The notes under the pieces: model-generated | What the model was told of the DNA's origin: nothing | Database searches by the model: none | What the model saw: the letters and a program-made list of their open reading frames with translations, nothing else | Shown: piece after piece, positions 34,001-44,940 of the stretch | Position numbering within the stretch: the first letter of the stretch is position 1 | Layout of the letters: the number at the start of each line of letters is the position of its first letter | Assembly (NCBI GenBank): GCA_964019425.1 | Contig: OZ025860.1 | Span: 1 to 64,000 of the forward strand | DNA length: 64,000 nucleotides | DNA from: Flectonema sp. DT1601 | Taxonomy: Eukaryota > Euglenozoa > Diplonemea > Diplonemida > Diplonemidae | Direction: 5' to 3' | Translations under genes and position numbers: made by a program

Positions 34001-37000
34001 GACAATTCCCTCCTTGATTCCTCATGTCACCACCACCCATGTTGTCGTCATCGTGGTCGGGCTCATCATAATTCTGATTTTGCTGGTCGCCATCATTCTG
34101 ATCTCCGTCATAATTATCTTCTGGAGTTTCATCAGGTGTTGGTGGTTGTGGTGTTTCTACAGCAAGAGTCCAAATTTCTCCAACACATCCCTCTTGTGCA
34201 AACTCTGATAAACAAGATCTGTCTACACGGGATTGTTGTCTGCACCAACCAGTCGGAACTCTTTCCAAAGAACCATCGAAACACTCTCCAGCAGTGTTAG
34301 CGCGGATGTCGCACCACTGTCGGGCTGGGCATTTGCAAACGCCGTCAACGAGCCTCCTGCCTACACCGCAGTGAAGCCCACCAGCAGCAGCACTGTCGCA
34401 CCATCCGTAACCTGGAGGTCCACAATAGCAGGTAGGCTTCCTGCACTTTGGAGATTCTATTGCGCGTGTTATCGTCTTTGAAAGGGTTTGAGTTATACTT
34501 TGCAGCGAGTACTTTGTTTCATTACGAACTGGTTCACTACTGAGAACACAAACTCTGACACAACCTTCCTCATCGATAACTTCTAAGTGATATCCATCAT
34601 TACAATGATAACAACTTCTCACATTACCTTCTGAAGTTAATGAACAAAGTTTACAATTAATATTTACACTTTCATTATAACAATTATCATTCAGTCCCCA
34701 AAGTTTATCCTTCCCTCTGATATCACAGGCACCGGATACAAAACAGGCATCTGGAACTTCACAAACGTACGAAGGCCCAGTTATGGAAAAGGGCCTGCTG
34801 GGTAATTCCTTTTCTCTGATGCACACAAAATACGAAGAGCAGTTCCGAGTACCTTCATGATAAGTAATATAAGAAGCTTGTCTTAACTGAGCAACATTAA
34901 CGCAGGAAATATAAGATGATTGAAATCCATGATGGTACTCACCTGAAGAAGGATGCTCTCCACATCTAAAACGAGCCGTACAACTCCCATCACGTGGCAT
35001 TGGTAACTCGTACGATGATTTTATTATAACTACAAACGGGTGGGAGAAGCTCTCATTCACAACAAATACTCCCGACCCGATTTCTGACCCAGTTGATAGA
35101 TCTCCTGATGTTGTTGTGTAGTAACCGATTCCTTCTATTCCAGAGTCTGGTGGTGTTCTGATTAACGGCCAGTCAAAGTTTTTACAATATCCGTAAACAT
35201 CTAACTGAAGACAATAGGTTCCATTTTGAGGTGTCACAAATGGCGAATCGAAGAACGAGAATTCAGTCCATTCTTTCAGATACTCGTCAGTTGTTGCAGA
35301 AGCAAAGTTAAGAGGGTGTCCTTCACCAATAATACTTCCCGAACAAGATCCACTTCGAAGTCGAGCAGTCAGTCGAGCTTTCGAATCGCAGTTAACGTTG
35401 CGAAGAGGAACTGCTAAACGACTTAAGCAGCCATCGTCAGTTACCTTAAATAATTGATACCAAGTTGTTGCTCCAATTTCTTCAGAAAGTGAGTGTCCAT
35501 CATGACTTGTGAAGGCTGGTGACCCTTCCAAGTACTCCACTCTGTTGGTATCGTCGACTGTTATCTCTGTCGACTGCGCCACTGCCAACATCATCAACGG
35601 ACAGCTGCTATGGTCTGGCGGAAATAAGAACTTCAGGAAACAGCTCCCATCACTCTGACAAGAGTGAAACTCATCACAAGTACAAAGTCCATTCAGAGGC
35701 TCCTTAAAAAGGGTGTCCGCTGTGCAGGTTGCTTGTGAAGAATTCCAACGAAGATCGTTGCATTTTACCTTACAGTCACCTTCCATACATGATAAGTTAT
35801 CCCAACAGGTGCAGATAGAATTAGCATTCGGTGACGAGTAACGTGCGCAGCCACGAGCTCCTGTAACCTGACCACAACCTGCCTCACCTCCTCCACAAGT
35901 TCCATTAATACATTGAAACTGACGAGAGGCATCACAAATACAAAACCCAGAGCTATCTGCTTTACTGTGCTTTACACAAGGACGATCAGTTGGATGATAT
36001 TCTGTTTCACAAGGAACTCGACAAGCTCCACTTTGACATATCATTGTTTCATTACTTCCTGTTGTGTTACCACATCGACACATTCCATAGTCATCAGGAT
36101 AAGAACCAACAACACATGAATGATTAGTTTGAAGGATTGTATCACAAGAATCATAATAAGGAGGACTCTCACAATTACAACAACCACAAGTAGCTCGACA
36201 AGCTCGAGAAACATTATACGTCTTTGACGGCATTTCTGGAAATAATTCCTGAAGGTCAGCTAAGCAAACACCAATGTGTAGAAGATTCTTAATTTCTGCA
36301 CAAGTATGAATCGTGTGATCCTCAAGCCAAGTATCATGTCCTTCATAACAAGCAGGTGGTGATGGAGGCTTCATAATAATACAAAGTCCTGTAGAAGAAC
36401 TGCATTCATAAGTTGGTTCACATGAACAAAGGATTCCATCATCAACAGTGTCGTCTACACATGAGAACATTCCAGAACGTGGTTGATTACAAGCAGTCTT
36501 ACACTCTCCATCATTGCATATTCCATGGCCATTACAGATACAAACGTTACCTTGCTTCGTCATTGGTGGCATGCACTGTTGCCATCCGTCAACAGGAATA
36601 CCACAAGATTGAATACCATGTTCCTCACATAACTTGCTTATGGAATTACACTTTCGTGGTGGTAAACATCTACACTCAAAGAATGGTGGACCCGCTGTGA
36701 AAAGACCATAATCATTACAAGGAGCAATTTGATTATTTGGAGTATCACACCTGTGAATACATTCATTTTCTTTACACACTCCGAACTTGCAGACACAAAC
36801 TGATTTGATGTTCCAGCCGTCAGCTAACAGAGAACCGACGTACATCTCGTCACTGCAGAGTTGTTTTGTTGGTCGGATTTCTACGTCACAGGAATGCTGA
36901 ATGTGAGGAATGCAAATATCTAAATCACAAAGGTAGTCGTCTTCACAGTAGCAAGCGTTGTCATCTTGATCATGGTAAGAGTTTTCGTGACACCAAATAT

Positions 37001-40000
37001 TAGAATGTTGAGGAAGAGAATCTCTGCTGCGACGACATTTCATATAACAGCTGCCGTCATCACAGAAAGCGTGATCAGAATTACACTGACAGACTATGTA
37101 ACCTGAGTAGTGTAGTACTGGAATTGTATCACTGCCGCAGGCCTGTGTTGAGTTATCAGAAAGTACTTCTCCGCATGTCTTCTCTTCGCGACAAAGTCCG
37201 CCATCTAAACAATCAGTTTCATCATCACAATCACAATGTCCGTTATCCAGATGGGAATTAGAAGTACAGGGCATGTTATCTTCTGGCATAGTATTACACT
37301 TTGTAACACATTGATAGTCTTCACAAGTACCAACACCACATAAACATATTAATCCTCCATCACCATCAGTCTCTTGATATAATTTATAATCCCAACTACA
37401 CTCTTGTCCATTCTCTGGTCTGACTTCCACTCCACATAAAGTAACGTATTCGATATCACAGAGACCAGTATCTTGACAGGCCCAGCCGTAATCACATTCA
37501 CAGGTAGTTCTGTTTGTATTCTCAGGACACCTCGCGCGGTGTCTCTCAGGTATCAACTCTGATGTCAGTGAGAGTGTATAAGTCGCGTTGATTGGCAATT
37601 CAGGTGGAAACCTTTGGCCGTACAGCTTTTCAAGAAACTCACCTTTCCTTCTACACGGAGTCCTACACATCCCCCATTCGCAAAGGAGGCCGGGGTGACA
37701 TTCACATATTTGAGTTACGTTGTCAGCGCGAGAGTACGGAGCGCATATCGTGTGATCATCGAGGTGCTCACCGCATCCTTTTTCCCATTCACACCAACCG
37801 CTTGCTGGATTGCACACAAGACCAAGTTCATTGTCGGGGCGATGACAGCGACAAATACCACCTTGATCAGGTTCAGCATGATCTGTACAGGCCAAGTCAA
37901 TATCATCTTGTTGAAGTAATAAAGTATCACAACGTGTTCTACAATCTCCCCATAAGCAATGCATTGTTTGATCAATACAAGAACAGGTCCCGTTTATATT
38001 TATTAAATTTCTTTCAGCAAGACAGCTTTGGATCTCTTCGTCTACCATCTCCCACTCACAGTCATGAAGTACTTTTGGTTCACAGATCCCACCGTGACAG
38101 AAAGAGTGTTCATCATTACAAGTACAAATACCAATAACTTCTTCATCTATAGTCCCAGGAGTACAATGTGATGTATGAGAAGGAGTTCTACTTAATCCAC
38201 AACCAACACCACAAGTCTGATGATTACAAACTTCATCAATTCCAATACAAACACAATGACCATCAGCATCAATCTGTGTACCATCAATACAGTGTTCACC
38301 AGGGTTTACCCATTCTCCACACTTTCTAATTGGAGTACAGTAACCTGCGTCACAATTATGATCTTCTGGACAGATACACATTCCCATTTTATATATTGAA
38401 CCTCCCTGACATCTTTGTACTGGAGGTGATGCTGTCCATCCACAGAATCGATCTTCAATACAATGACCGTCTTCTTCATTACAATAATTACTTCCGAGAC
38501 AAGAACAATAATCAAAGTCAGAGTAATCAACACCTTCAACACAAGGATGAGAAGTCAACTTCTCATGATCACATCTAACAACACAAACATCTAATTGACA
38601 AGTTAATCCTGGGGCTCCAATACAATTACAGTGAGAGTCGTGCATTTCAGAATTAGATGAGCAATCCTGTCCAGGAATAATCTCACCACAGTTTACAACA
38701 GGAGGATAACATCTTCCCTCATGACAAATACGATCATTTCTACATCTACAGTGATCACCCTCAGCTGTTAAGAAAGCTGCACAACTCCAACCAGGTTCTA
38801 TGTGATAATCACAGCGAGGGATAATGTTTTCCTCATCAGCAGGCGACACATCACCAGGCGACAGGTCACCAGGAGCTTGCTGATCAGTTGGCGGCTCTGG
38901 AGGGTTAGGATTATGATTAGGATTATGATTAGGATGATGGTGTAATAACTTCCTTCCTATTCTAGTGAATTCATACTGCTTGTATTGCTCTCTTTGTTTC
39001 TTTATTATTTTCTCAATTACTTTAAGAGGTTCCTTCCTTTTTTTTTCGAGCAGATCACGTCGCCTTTCAAGCGCCGCACTTTTGTGTGTGCTGATGTGTT
39101 TGTGCATAGCATTTTGTTTGCTTTGACGGCGCTTCTTAGCATTTATTCCCAGGGAAGAGACACTACGAGAAACGTACTCAGACTTCCTACTTGAAGTAGA
39201 GTGTTTGTGTCTTGGGGAAGTGAAGCCACCTGGACCACCAGGTCCGGTACCACCTGCAGTGGGGGGGAATGCACCCCCCGGCTGAGATACATGTCCCGGT
39301 TGTGAAATTTCATTTTTTTCCTCCGAGCAAATACCGTGATCCCCACAACTCACTTCACATCTCGATTCGTAATTTAAAATAACTTCGTAATCGACTTCTT
39401 CTTCTGAAGAGATGACAAGTTGTAATGAATTCTGAGAACGTGGATCTGTTGTAACTTGAGGATCGATATCACATTCTCCAATTGGTTTATCGACATCAAC
39501 GTCAACCTGACAGAAGGGTTCTCCAAACGCCTCAATCATCGCAGTGAACTTGTTTCCGCCAACCAATCGAATCTCGGCATCAATCTTGGTGCAGGGTTCG
39601 ATATGAAACGGTCCAAAACTTACTCTCCTATTGGTCAACTTACCGAAGAATACTTTCTGCATTCGCTGTCTTGTTTTACACTCAGGACCAGAATACTTGT
39701 CCTGGCAGACATCACAGTGGGGACCAGTCCAGTAACCCAGTTCACCTGCTTCATCTGCTCCGTACACTCCTGACATCGAATAAGATTCTTCTCCATAACA
39801 GGCACAGAAGCATCCTTCACCACCAGGAGCACAAAGGGACTCCGTGACTGGATCGAGACATGTTCCAGAAAAACATTCCTCACCAGAGCACAGAAGCTGA
39901 GAGCAGTCCTCTCCAAAAAACACTCCGCTACACGTGCAGGTCCCGTTACCATTGACACCATCAGAACAAGTACCGTGTCCTGAACAGGGAACATAATCTG

Positions 40001-42566
40001 AAAGGCGTTTTGAATAACCGTACCCGGGGCAGACCTTATTGCAACTGTGACCTGCAAACCCTGGGTGGCACTCGCAGTGGCCGTCACCCTCCGTCCCGTC
40101 TCGACATTGTCCATTTCCAGAGCAGATTGTCCAGGCGTTTAATTGTCCCAACAAGTCTGGTCGGGTTGAGATACCTTTTTCTGATAAAGGAATAATAGGA
40201 TTGTCTTCACTAAGGAAATGATAACTGTTCGAGTCTAATGGACATTGAAGTGAACAGGTTGGTCCAGCGTACCCTCTGTAGCAGGTACACTTGTCTGATT
40301 TATCACAGAATCCGTGATCACACTTTTTATCACAGAGTTGTTTATTGCATTTCGTTCCTTTCCATGACACGGTGCTGTTTACTTTGCAAGTGATGCACTC
40401 AGGCTCTTGCCAGAAACCATTTTCAGTGTCAGAGTAGCAACCAGAAGTTGAAACACCCATTACTTTGATACTATCAATTCCAGTGAAAACATTCTCTAAT
40501 GGTTTTAATGATAAAAGGATAGCTGAAACCCTTTTCGGAAAGGGATCGCCCAATGCTATCGACTTGGCTGGTTTAACTGTCGCAGCGCAGGCAATGTTTT
40601 CAACGGGCGGCGGGATATCACATCGCCTTTTGAACATCGGCCAGTTTAAAACATGAGGTGGGAAGGATAGGTCAGGGATAATCTGATCCACACTCGTAGC
40701 CGGAAAATTGTCTTTAATAAGCTTCTGATTTTCCATTGGAGCAAACTTATGAAAACCGTACGGCTGACAAGTCTTACAACATATTGTTGAGTACCCCCGA
40801 CATGCTATGTACATTGCTTCATATTGTGACAGCATTCTAAAATCAATTCTCGCTGCTATTTTAGGAATATCCTGACAGGTAATATTAGTATTACCCAAAT
40901 GATATTGAAGTGTCTTTGTATCATCATTACATGGACAGAGTACTTCTAACTCTACTTCACACCAAAAGTAACCTGCGCAATCAACTCCGCGTACGGTGGG
41001 ATCAGCGAGGCAGCCACGGCGGGCGAATTCAGCGAGGCAGAGAGTCATGTCAGAAGAAGCGCAGTCGGGTCTCGGTGTTGTAAAGGCTGAGTATTGTGAT
41101 AGTTTTCGACGATGCGCATTTCCATAACCATAACCACCATATCCGTACCCGTAGTCACCTCCTGTATTATCTGAGCCTCCATCTGGTCCATTGGTGTTCG
41201 TATCTTCACCTGATTCACTGTAGTCGTAGTCACCCATTCCATCAGGATAGTGGCCTCCCGTACCTGGTCCACCATAACCGTACCCATCGGGACCTCCTCC
41301 ACCTCCTCCGGGGTAGTGATCACCTCCCATACCTGGTCCACCGTAACCGTACCCATCAGGACCACTTCCGTGTCCATCAGGACCACCTCCTGAGTCTCTT
41401 TTGTCTTTCATCCATTCCGAAGACTGGAAAATAGGAGGCAGTCCCAAGGCCGGATCCCACACAAAACACCACGGTCCTGATGGATCCCTGTCGGGGTTTC
41501 GACAGAAATTATGCCACCCAACTCCATCACCATCATGTGACTCCATTGGTATTGGAATATCATCATTAGTCATCCACGGATCGTAGTTTCTAGAGGTTTC
41601 CTTTTGGAATGGAAAGAAGGGATGGTCATACAACATATGATCCCAAGGTAGACAAGGTAGACCATCAACAGTTGTATTAATATTTCCGTGATAATTTAAT
41701 GAACTGCTCGCAGAGTATCCGCTCTGCTTGAAATGAGTTTCAGAAGGTTCGAAGTCTTCAAATAATGTTTCAGAGTTGATGTAGTCGCTCACTTGCTGAT
41801 CAGGTTCTGGCGCATAGTCAAAAGGAGTTGAAAGTAAGTGAACAGACTCAATGATATCCTTCGAAGAGGTTTCGTAAATAGAAACTTCTTTGATATCAAC
41901 CAGAGGAGGTATTGAAACAACAACGAAAGGTCCAAAACCTCCTTTCTTTGTATGGTTGTCGTGATGGAAAGGGAAAGAAGGCATCAACACTGGACACCAA
42001 CTATTAAGTTGCATTGCCACAAATGGATGTGATCCACAAACAGCAGGGATGTCAGATGTAAAATCAGGTTTTCCGATAATTCTTTCTGCAGGAAACTCAG
42101 CATCTGATTCCGAGCTCCCAATAACAGCAGTCGGGTAAACTGTTTTGATTTCTGTTAATTTCGTTCCCTGGTAGGTAGGAGATTTATCGGGGAGTGGAAG
42201 GCACCGTCTCTGCCAATTAATTTCTATAAAGTCACAGGGCTCCCATAAATACATAGTTCCAAGCAAACCCTTCCTCTCTTTTGAACAGCAATATGACTGC
42301 ACCAGATTCCAACATTCTGACTTCACGTTTCCGTAACCTGAATGGAATCTTACTTCTTTGCAGACATCTTGACATGGACAGTTCTTATTCGTATTCACAT
42401 CACAAGTAAACATACAATGTCCATTTTCATATATTCCCATTGGCATCTCGATACTCCAATCTGTTTCACCCACTATCTCGTGAGCTGAGAAATACTGACC
42501 ATCGGTACTCGACAGCAGACCTAACAAGACTGCTGTCACAAGCAGCGTGAATTTCTTTTTTTTCAT
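18996..42566 (-). CDS. Giant multidomain receptor-like membrane protein, five exons, 7,753 aa
   Basis: Exons 31526-42566, 30200-31438, 20116-30118, 19963-20047 and 18996-19889 join in frame (23,262 nt). The four introns are 87, 81, 68 and 73 bp, with GTATGT/GTTTGT/GTTTGT/GTGTGT donors and ACAG acceptors. Order of parts: signal peptide (1-23); kringle-like domain (284-374); Gly-Tyr linker; EGF repeats; Lys/Arg-rich segment; 22 six-cysteine repeats (about 1251-2309) including a ShK-like insert; second Gly-Tyr linker (about 2972-3095); EGF plus beta-sandwich units; lectin-like exon (3681-4093); laminin/EGF repeats (about 4183-4492); propeller-like region; IPT/TIG and Ig-like domains with a PAN-like motif; GCC2/GCC3-type cysteine module (about 6680-6775); then about eight membrane helices with a 420-residue cytosolic loop and an acidic/Ser-rich tail. 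Probably a cell-surface adhesion or sensory protein with a channel-like C-terminus. The ATG is 24 nt after TCATTCAG (AG at 42591-42592). Confidence 0.9.
22071..22390 (-). other. GCC2/GCC3-type cysteine-rich module of the giant receptor
   Basis: Cysteine spacing C-x2-C-x4-C (CVVCPEGGIC), then CKPNACNGGY, CQKGSEGPLCAVC and CVEC directly before the first transmembrane helix. The WWR and GPLCAVCSSGYG motifs are typical of membrane-proximal modules in protist surface proteins that carry a TRP-like C-terminus. Confidence 0.75.
28917..29850 (-). other. Laminin-type/EGF repeat block of the giant receptor
   Basis: About eight EGF or laminin-EGF modules with C.C....G..C spacing, several with the HWTG..C or YWTG..C laminin-type ending. 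They follow the lectin-like exon and precede a region rich in beta strands. Such blocks normally act as extracellular spacers or ligand-binding rods. Confidence 0.85.
30200..31438 (-). other. Symmetric phase 1-1 exon with C-type-lectin-like domain
   Basis: This 1,239-bp exon of the giant receptor is flanked by two phase-1 introns (31439-31525 and 30119-30199), so it encodes exactly 413 residues and could be gained or lost without a frame change. It begins with CEEGWFEYEGVCYSI...C and then EAVNICEAEGGSL, the opening of a C-type lectin fold, followed by IWIDLTRE and a cysteine-rich remainder of unknown type. Confidence 0.8.
33270..33650 (-). repeat. Gly-Tyr-rich low-complexity segment (second)
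   Basis: This encodes repeated GYGYGG/DYGYGGG units followed by GG(D/M)GP repeats within the giant receptor's ectodomain. Its antisense strand stays open as well; those frames are artefacts. Confidence 0.9.
35640..38815 (-). repeat. Protein-level array: 22 six-cysteine repeats
   Basis: Within the first exon of the giant receptor I count 22 tandem modules of about 35-50 residues with pattern C-x(7-13)-C-x(9-20)-C-x-C-x(3-9)-C-x(4-6)-C. Modules beginning CG(E/I/V) tend to alternate with modules beginning C(D/N/R) after a basic residue, so the true unit may be a pair. One ShK-like cysteine module (near 36190-36345, containing RACRATCGCC) is inserted between modules 18 and 19. The spacing does not match canonical EGF (three disulfides with a G near the end), and I do not recognise the family. 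Confidence 0.8.
38940..39200 (-). other. Highly basic coiled segment in the ectodomain
   Basis: About 87 residues rich in Lys, Arg and His (KKRRQSK, ERRRDLLEKKRKE, KIIKKQREQ) ahead of a His-Pro-Asn linker (HPNHNPNHNP). It lies between cysteine-rich extracellular domains of the giant receptor. It lacks cysteine and has many dibasic sites of the kind proprotein convertases cut, but cleavage is only a guess. Confidence 0.7.
41121..41390 (-). repeat. Gly-Tyr-rich low-complexity segment (first)
   Basis: PDGYGYGGPG repeats and YGYGYGGYGYG (about residues 393-482) just after the kringle-like domain of the giant receptor. Composition resembles the second Gly-Tyr segment at 33270-33650. Confidence 0.9.
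41445..41717 (-). other. Kringle-like domain
   Basis: Residues about 284-374 of the giant receptor: YHGNINTTVDGLPCLPW, then WHNFCRNPDRDPSGPWCF and WDP. These match the kringle core, including the C2 and C4 positions that pair and the CRNPD..GPWC signature. The outer Cys pair and the partner of the HNFC cysteine are not visible, so only one of the three kringle disulfides looks possible. Confidence 0.8.
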
Positions 42567-42738
42567 ATCGTGTACTTGAGTTTCAACAATCTGAATGATG
42601 AATATGTAATATTAATGAAGTTGAATAAATAAAGTAATTGCTGACCGGTCGGTTCTTTGACACAAAAGAGAACTATCGTAAACATCATTCCACTCTCAAT
42701 ACGAAGTCACACTTCGCATGATAAACCCGCGTGGCAAC

Positions 42739-43257
42739 TCACTTTGAGAACGCATCGAGCGAGTTAGTTTCGCAGATGTCGGTTTCTGCGATTGTCGACA
42801 AGTCTGAAAAATGAAAGTTACCTCGAAATAGACAATCAGAACTAATAAACTTAGGCATCCATATTTCATCATCAGGCCACATGTCTGAGAAAGGAAGTGA
42901 TGAATGATGAAACCATTTTATCGGATTCATTTCTTCACTTTCTTGAATCTCACCCGTAAAGTTGAAACACTCGTAGAGGTGGATTTCGAGAACTTTCTCC
43001 TCCTCGGAATCGAACCAAAATAATAAGACAGCTCTCTTGAGAAGCTCACCAGATAAACCTGATTCCTCTTTTAGTTCTCTCTTTGCTGCTTCTTCAACTG
43101 ACTCACCCGACTCTAACTTCCCTCCAAACCCGTTCCACTTACCGCAACCAAAACCCCGAGCCTTCCTTCCGAGTAGCAGCTCATCATCTTTTCTGACGAG
43201 AACGAGTGTTAGTTTCTTATAAGTTTTGTCAGTCGGGGGTCGCAGTGAGGGTTCCAT
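42739..43257 (-). CDS. NUDT1: Nudix hydrolase, MTH1-like
   Basis: 172 aa. The Nudix box GGKLESGESVEEAAKRELKEESGL fits GX5EX7REUXEEXGU perfectly, and the preceding GKWNGFGGK is the MTH1 (8-oxo-dGTP diphosphatase) signature. The expected role is hydrolysis of oxidised purine nucleoside triphosphates to monophosphates, protecting the nucleotide pool. The frame is open to an ATG at 43293, but a T-rich acceptor-like site, TTTTTTATTCAG (AG at 43265-43266), lies between the two ATGs, so 43257 (7 nt after it) is the likelier start and also fits the family's short N-terminus. The gene lies about 130-150 bp from both neighbours. Orthology to human NUDT1 is probable, not proven. Confidence 0.92.
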   Translation of the reverse strand: MEPSLRPPTDKTYKKLTLVLVRKDDELLLGRKARGFGCGKWNGFGGKLESGESVEEAAKRELKEESGLSGELLKRAVLLFWFDSEEEKVLEIHLYECFNFTGEIQESEEMNPIKWFHHSSLPFSDMWPDDEIWMPKFISSDCLFRGNFHFSDLSTIAETDICETNSLDAFSK

Positions 43258-43398
43258 TATGTGACTGAATAAAAAAGTAAAATACCCTATCACAAACTGA
43301 CTAACAGAACTATCTTACAAAGAGAAGTGCTAAACTAATGTGAGCGGGTAAATGTCCAACTGTAAGATAAAAATATTACATAGTAAAAGTACAACTGG

Positions 43399-44940
43399 TT
43401 AGTACTTGGTTGCGAGCAACTCGAGTTGGTTTTCGAGGACGGCTACTTTTGCTTCCAATTCTTTGCGTCTGGTGTCATCTTGCGAACACCACTTCGCGAA
43501 TAATGAAAGTAATTTTGGTGACAACAACACACTATCAGAAGTATCACTCAGAGCGAGACTCACAACAGCTGACCTAAAGTCTGGAGACTTAAAAAGGTAC
43601 TTCGAATACGTTGAATCAATCATTAGAGAAATAGCTAACGACACAACAGACTTGAGTGCCGGGTAATGAGTTCGAATCTTCTTCGATGTAAGTAACTTAT
43701 CGAGACACGGAACAATACTTAAAGCCTTCCTACGAGTTTCATAACAAACACAACAAGTTATTATTTCACAACTGGTGGATACTATCTCAGGACGAGAATC
43801 TGATAAAATATTTGGAACTCGAATATCAAATAAATATTTTTTGTGTTCCACCGAAAGCGGTCGAACTTGAAGTGCCTTCAACACTAACGTAGCAGCAGAA
43901 GCTTTGACACAAACTCCTGCTTCAAGAGGAGGGAATAATAACTTTGAAAGTAATGTTCCATTTCTTCTTGATAATAAAACCTCACGAAGTATATAAAGTG
44001 AATCAACAGTAAGTGATGTGTTAATAACTTCGAGTAGTTTACTGAACTGAGAAGGTGAACATCCAACTACTGACCTTGCAAGTCGCAATATCTGCATAGG
44101 TGCAGTAGTTGTCATTAGTACTAACACAGCCCCGCATGCTGCTGACAGTCTTGACAGGTAGTTCGCTGACTTCTCATATATTTTTGATAACCTTTTACGT
44201 TTGTTGTAACCTCTTCCAATTCTTTTTATTTGATGTGAACAAAGGATACTCGGCTTTACAGATATTCTAAAATAGTGACCTCTCCAAGTAGACTGAATTA
44301 CAATCGCAGCCTCGACAGCTGATGGAGGAGAATAGGGAAGCAACAAGTCCCTCTCATTATCAATTGATGACGTTGGTGTTTGTGATAAAAGAAAGTAATC
44401 ATCACATTCAGAGTCAAGACTTGCTAGTATTGATAAGAAGGTTGTTGAGTTGCTCAACTCATGTAATATTATCAGAGGTGTTGTTTTGTATGTTCCAGAC
44501 AGCTTTGGATTCCTTCTTTTCTTTTTATTATCACCGCAGGGACCTGTAATTCCTTTCGATAATTTACTGCTGTGGAAGTATTGCTCAAGTTTTTCAGAGT
44601 CATCCAATCCTGTTAGCCGTTTGATAGATTTTAATTTTCGCTGTGTTGCCATTTTGAAACTAAGTCTGTGCAATCGACAAGCTCCCGCCTTGGGAACGAA
44701 TGCTCTGCTATAAAACATTCTCTCTTTTATTTCTGAAAGCTTTTTTTTCGGTTTTTGTTTCTTTGGCACCGGCTGCGGGATATCGATCTGCGTTTCCACC
44801 AAAGCATCGTTCCGATGTTCCTTAACCTTTCGGTGATATGGTTTACTCAGATCACAGAGTAGTTTCTGAAGTGCTAATTCATCAGAAATACTGACGTCAG
44901 TTGTTTCTGATAATTGTAAAAGAGAGTCGAGATTCGGCAT
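43399..44940 (-). CDS. IQ-motif protein with ARM/HEAT-like helical C-terminus
   Basis: 513 aa. The N-terminal 110 residues are basic and probably disordered. An IQ motif (IQSTWRGHYFR, near residue 210) followed by a degenerate second one (IKRIGRGYNKRKR) suggests calmodulin or myosin-light-chain-type EF-hand binding. Residues about 260-490 are alpha-helical with leucine-rich ARM/HEAT-like periodicity, ending in a short coiled coil (ELEAKVAVLENQLELL). I do not recognise the family; cilium or cytoskeleton proteins often have this layout. The ATG is 13 nt after CTCATCTCAG (AG at 44954-44955). Confidence 0.82.
   Translation of the reverse strand: MPNLDSLLQLSETTDVSISDELALQKLLCDLSKPYHRKVKEHRNDALVETQIDIPQPVPKKQKPKKKLSEIKERMFYSRAFVPKAGACRLHRLSFKMATQRKLKSIKRLTGLDDSEKLEQYFHSSKLSKGITGPCGDNKKKRRNPKLSGTYKTTPLIILHELSNSTTFLSILASLDSECDDYFLLSQTPTSSIDNERDLLLPYSPPSAVEAAIVIQSTWRGHYFRISVKPSILCSHQIKRIGRGYNKRKRLSKIYEKSANYLSRLSAACGAVLVLMTTTAPMQILRLARSVVGCSPSQFSKLLEVINTSLTVDSLYILREVLLSRRNGTLLSKLLFPPLEAGVCVKASAATLVLKALQVRPLSVEHKKYLFDIRVPNILSDSRPEIVSTSCEIITCCVCYETRRKALSIVPCLDKLLTSKKIRTHYPALKSVVSLAISLMIDSTYSKYLFKSPDFRSAVVSLALSDTSDSVLLSPKLLSLFAKWCSQDDTRRKELEAKVAVLENQLELLATKY

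Noticed and set aside
43258-43293. Upstream Met of the Nudix protein
   Set aside because: A T-rich acceptor-like site lies between it and the next ATG, and family members start near the latter.
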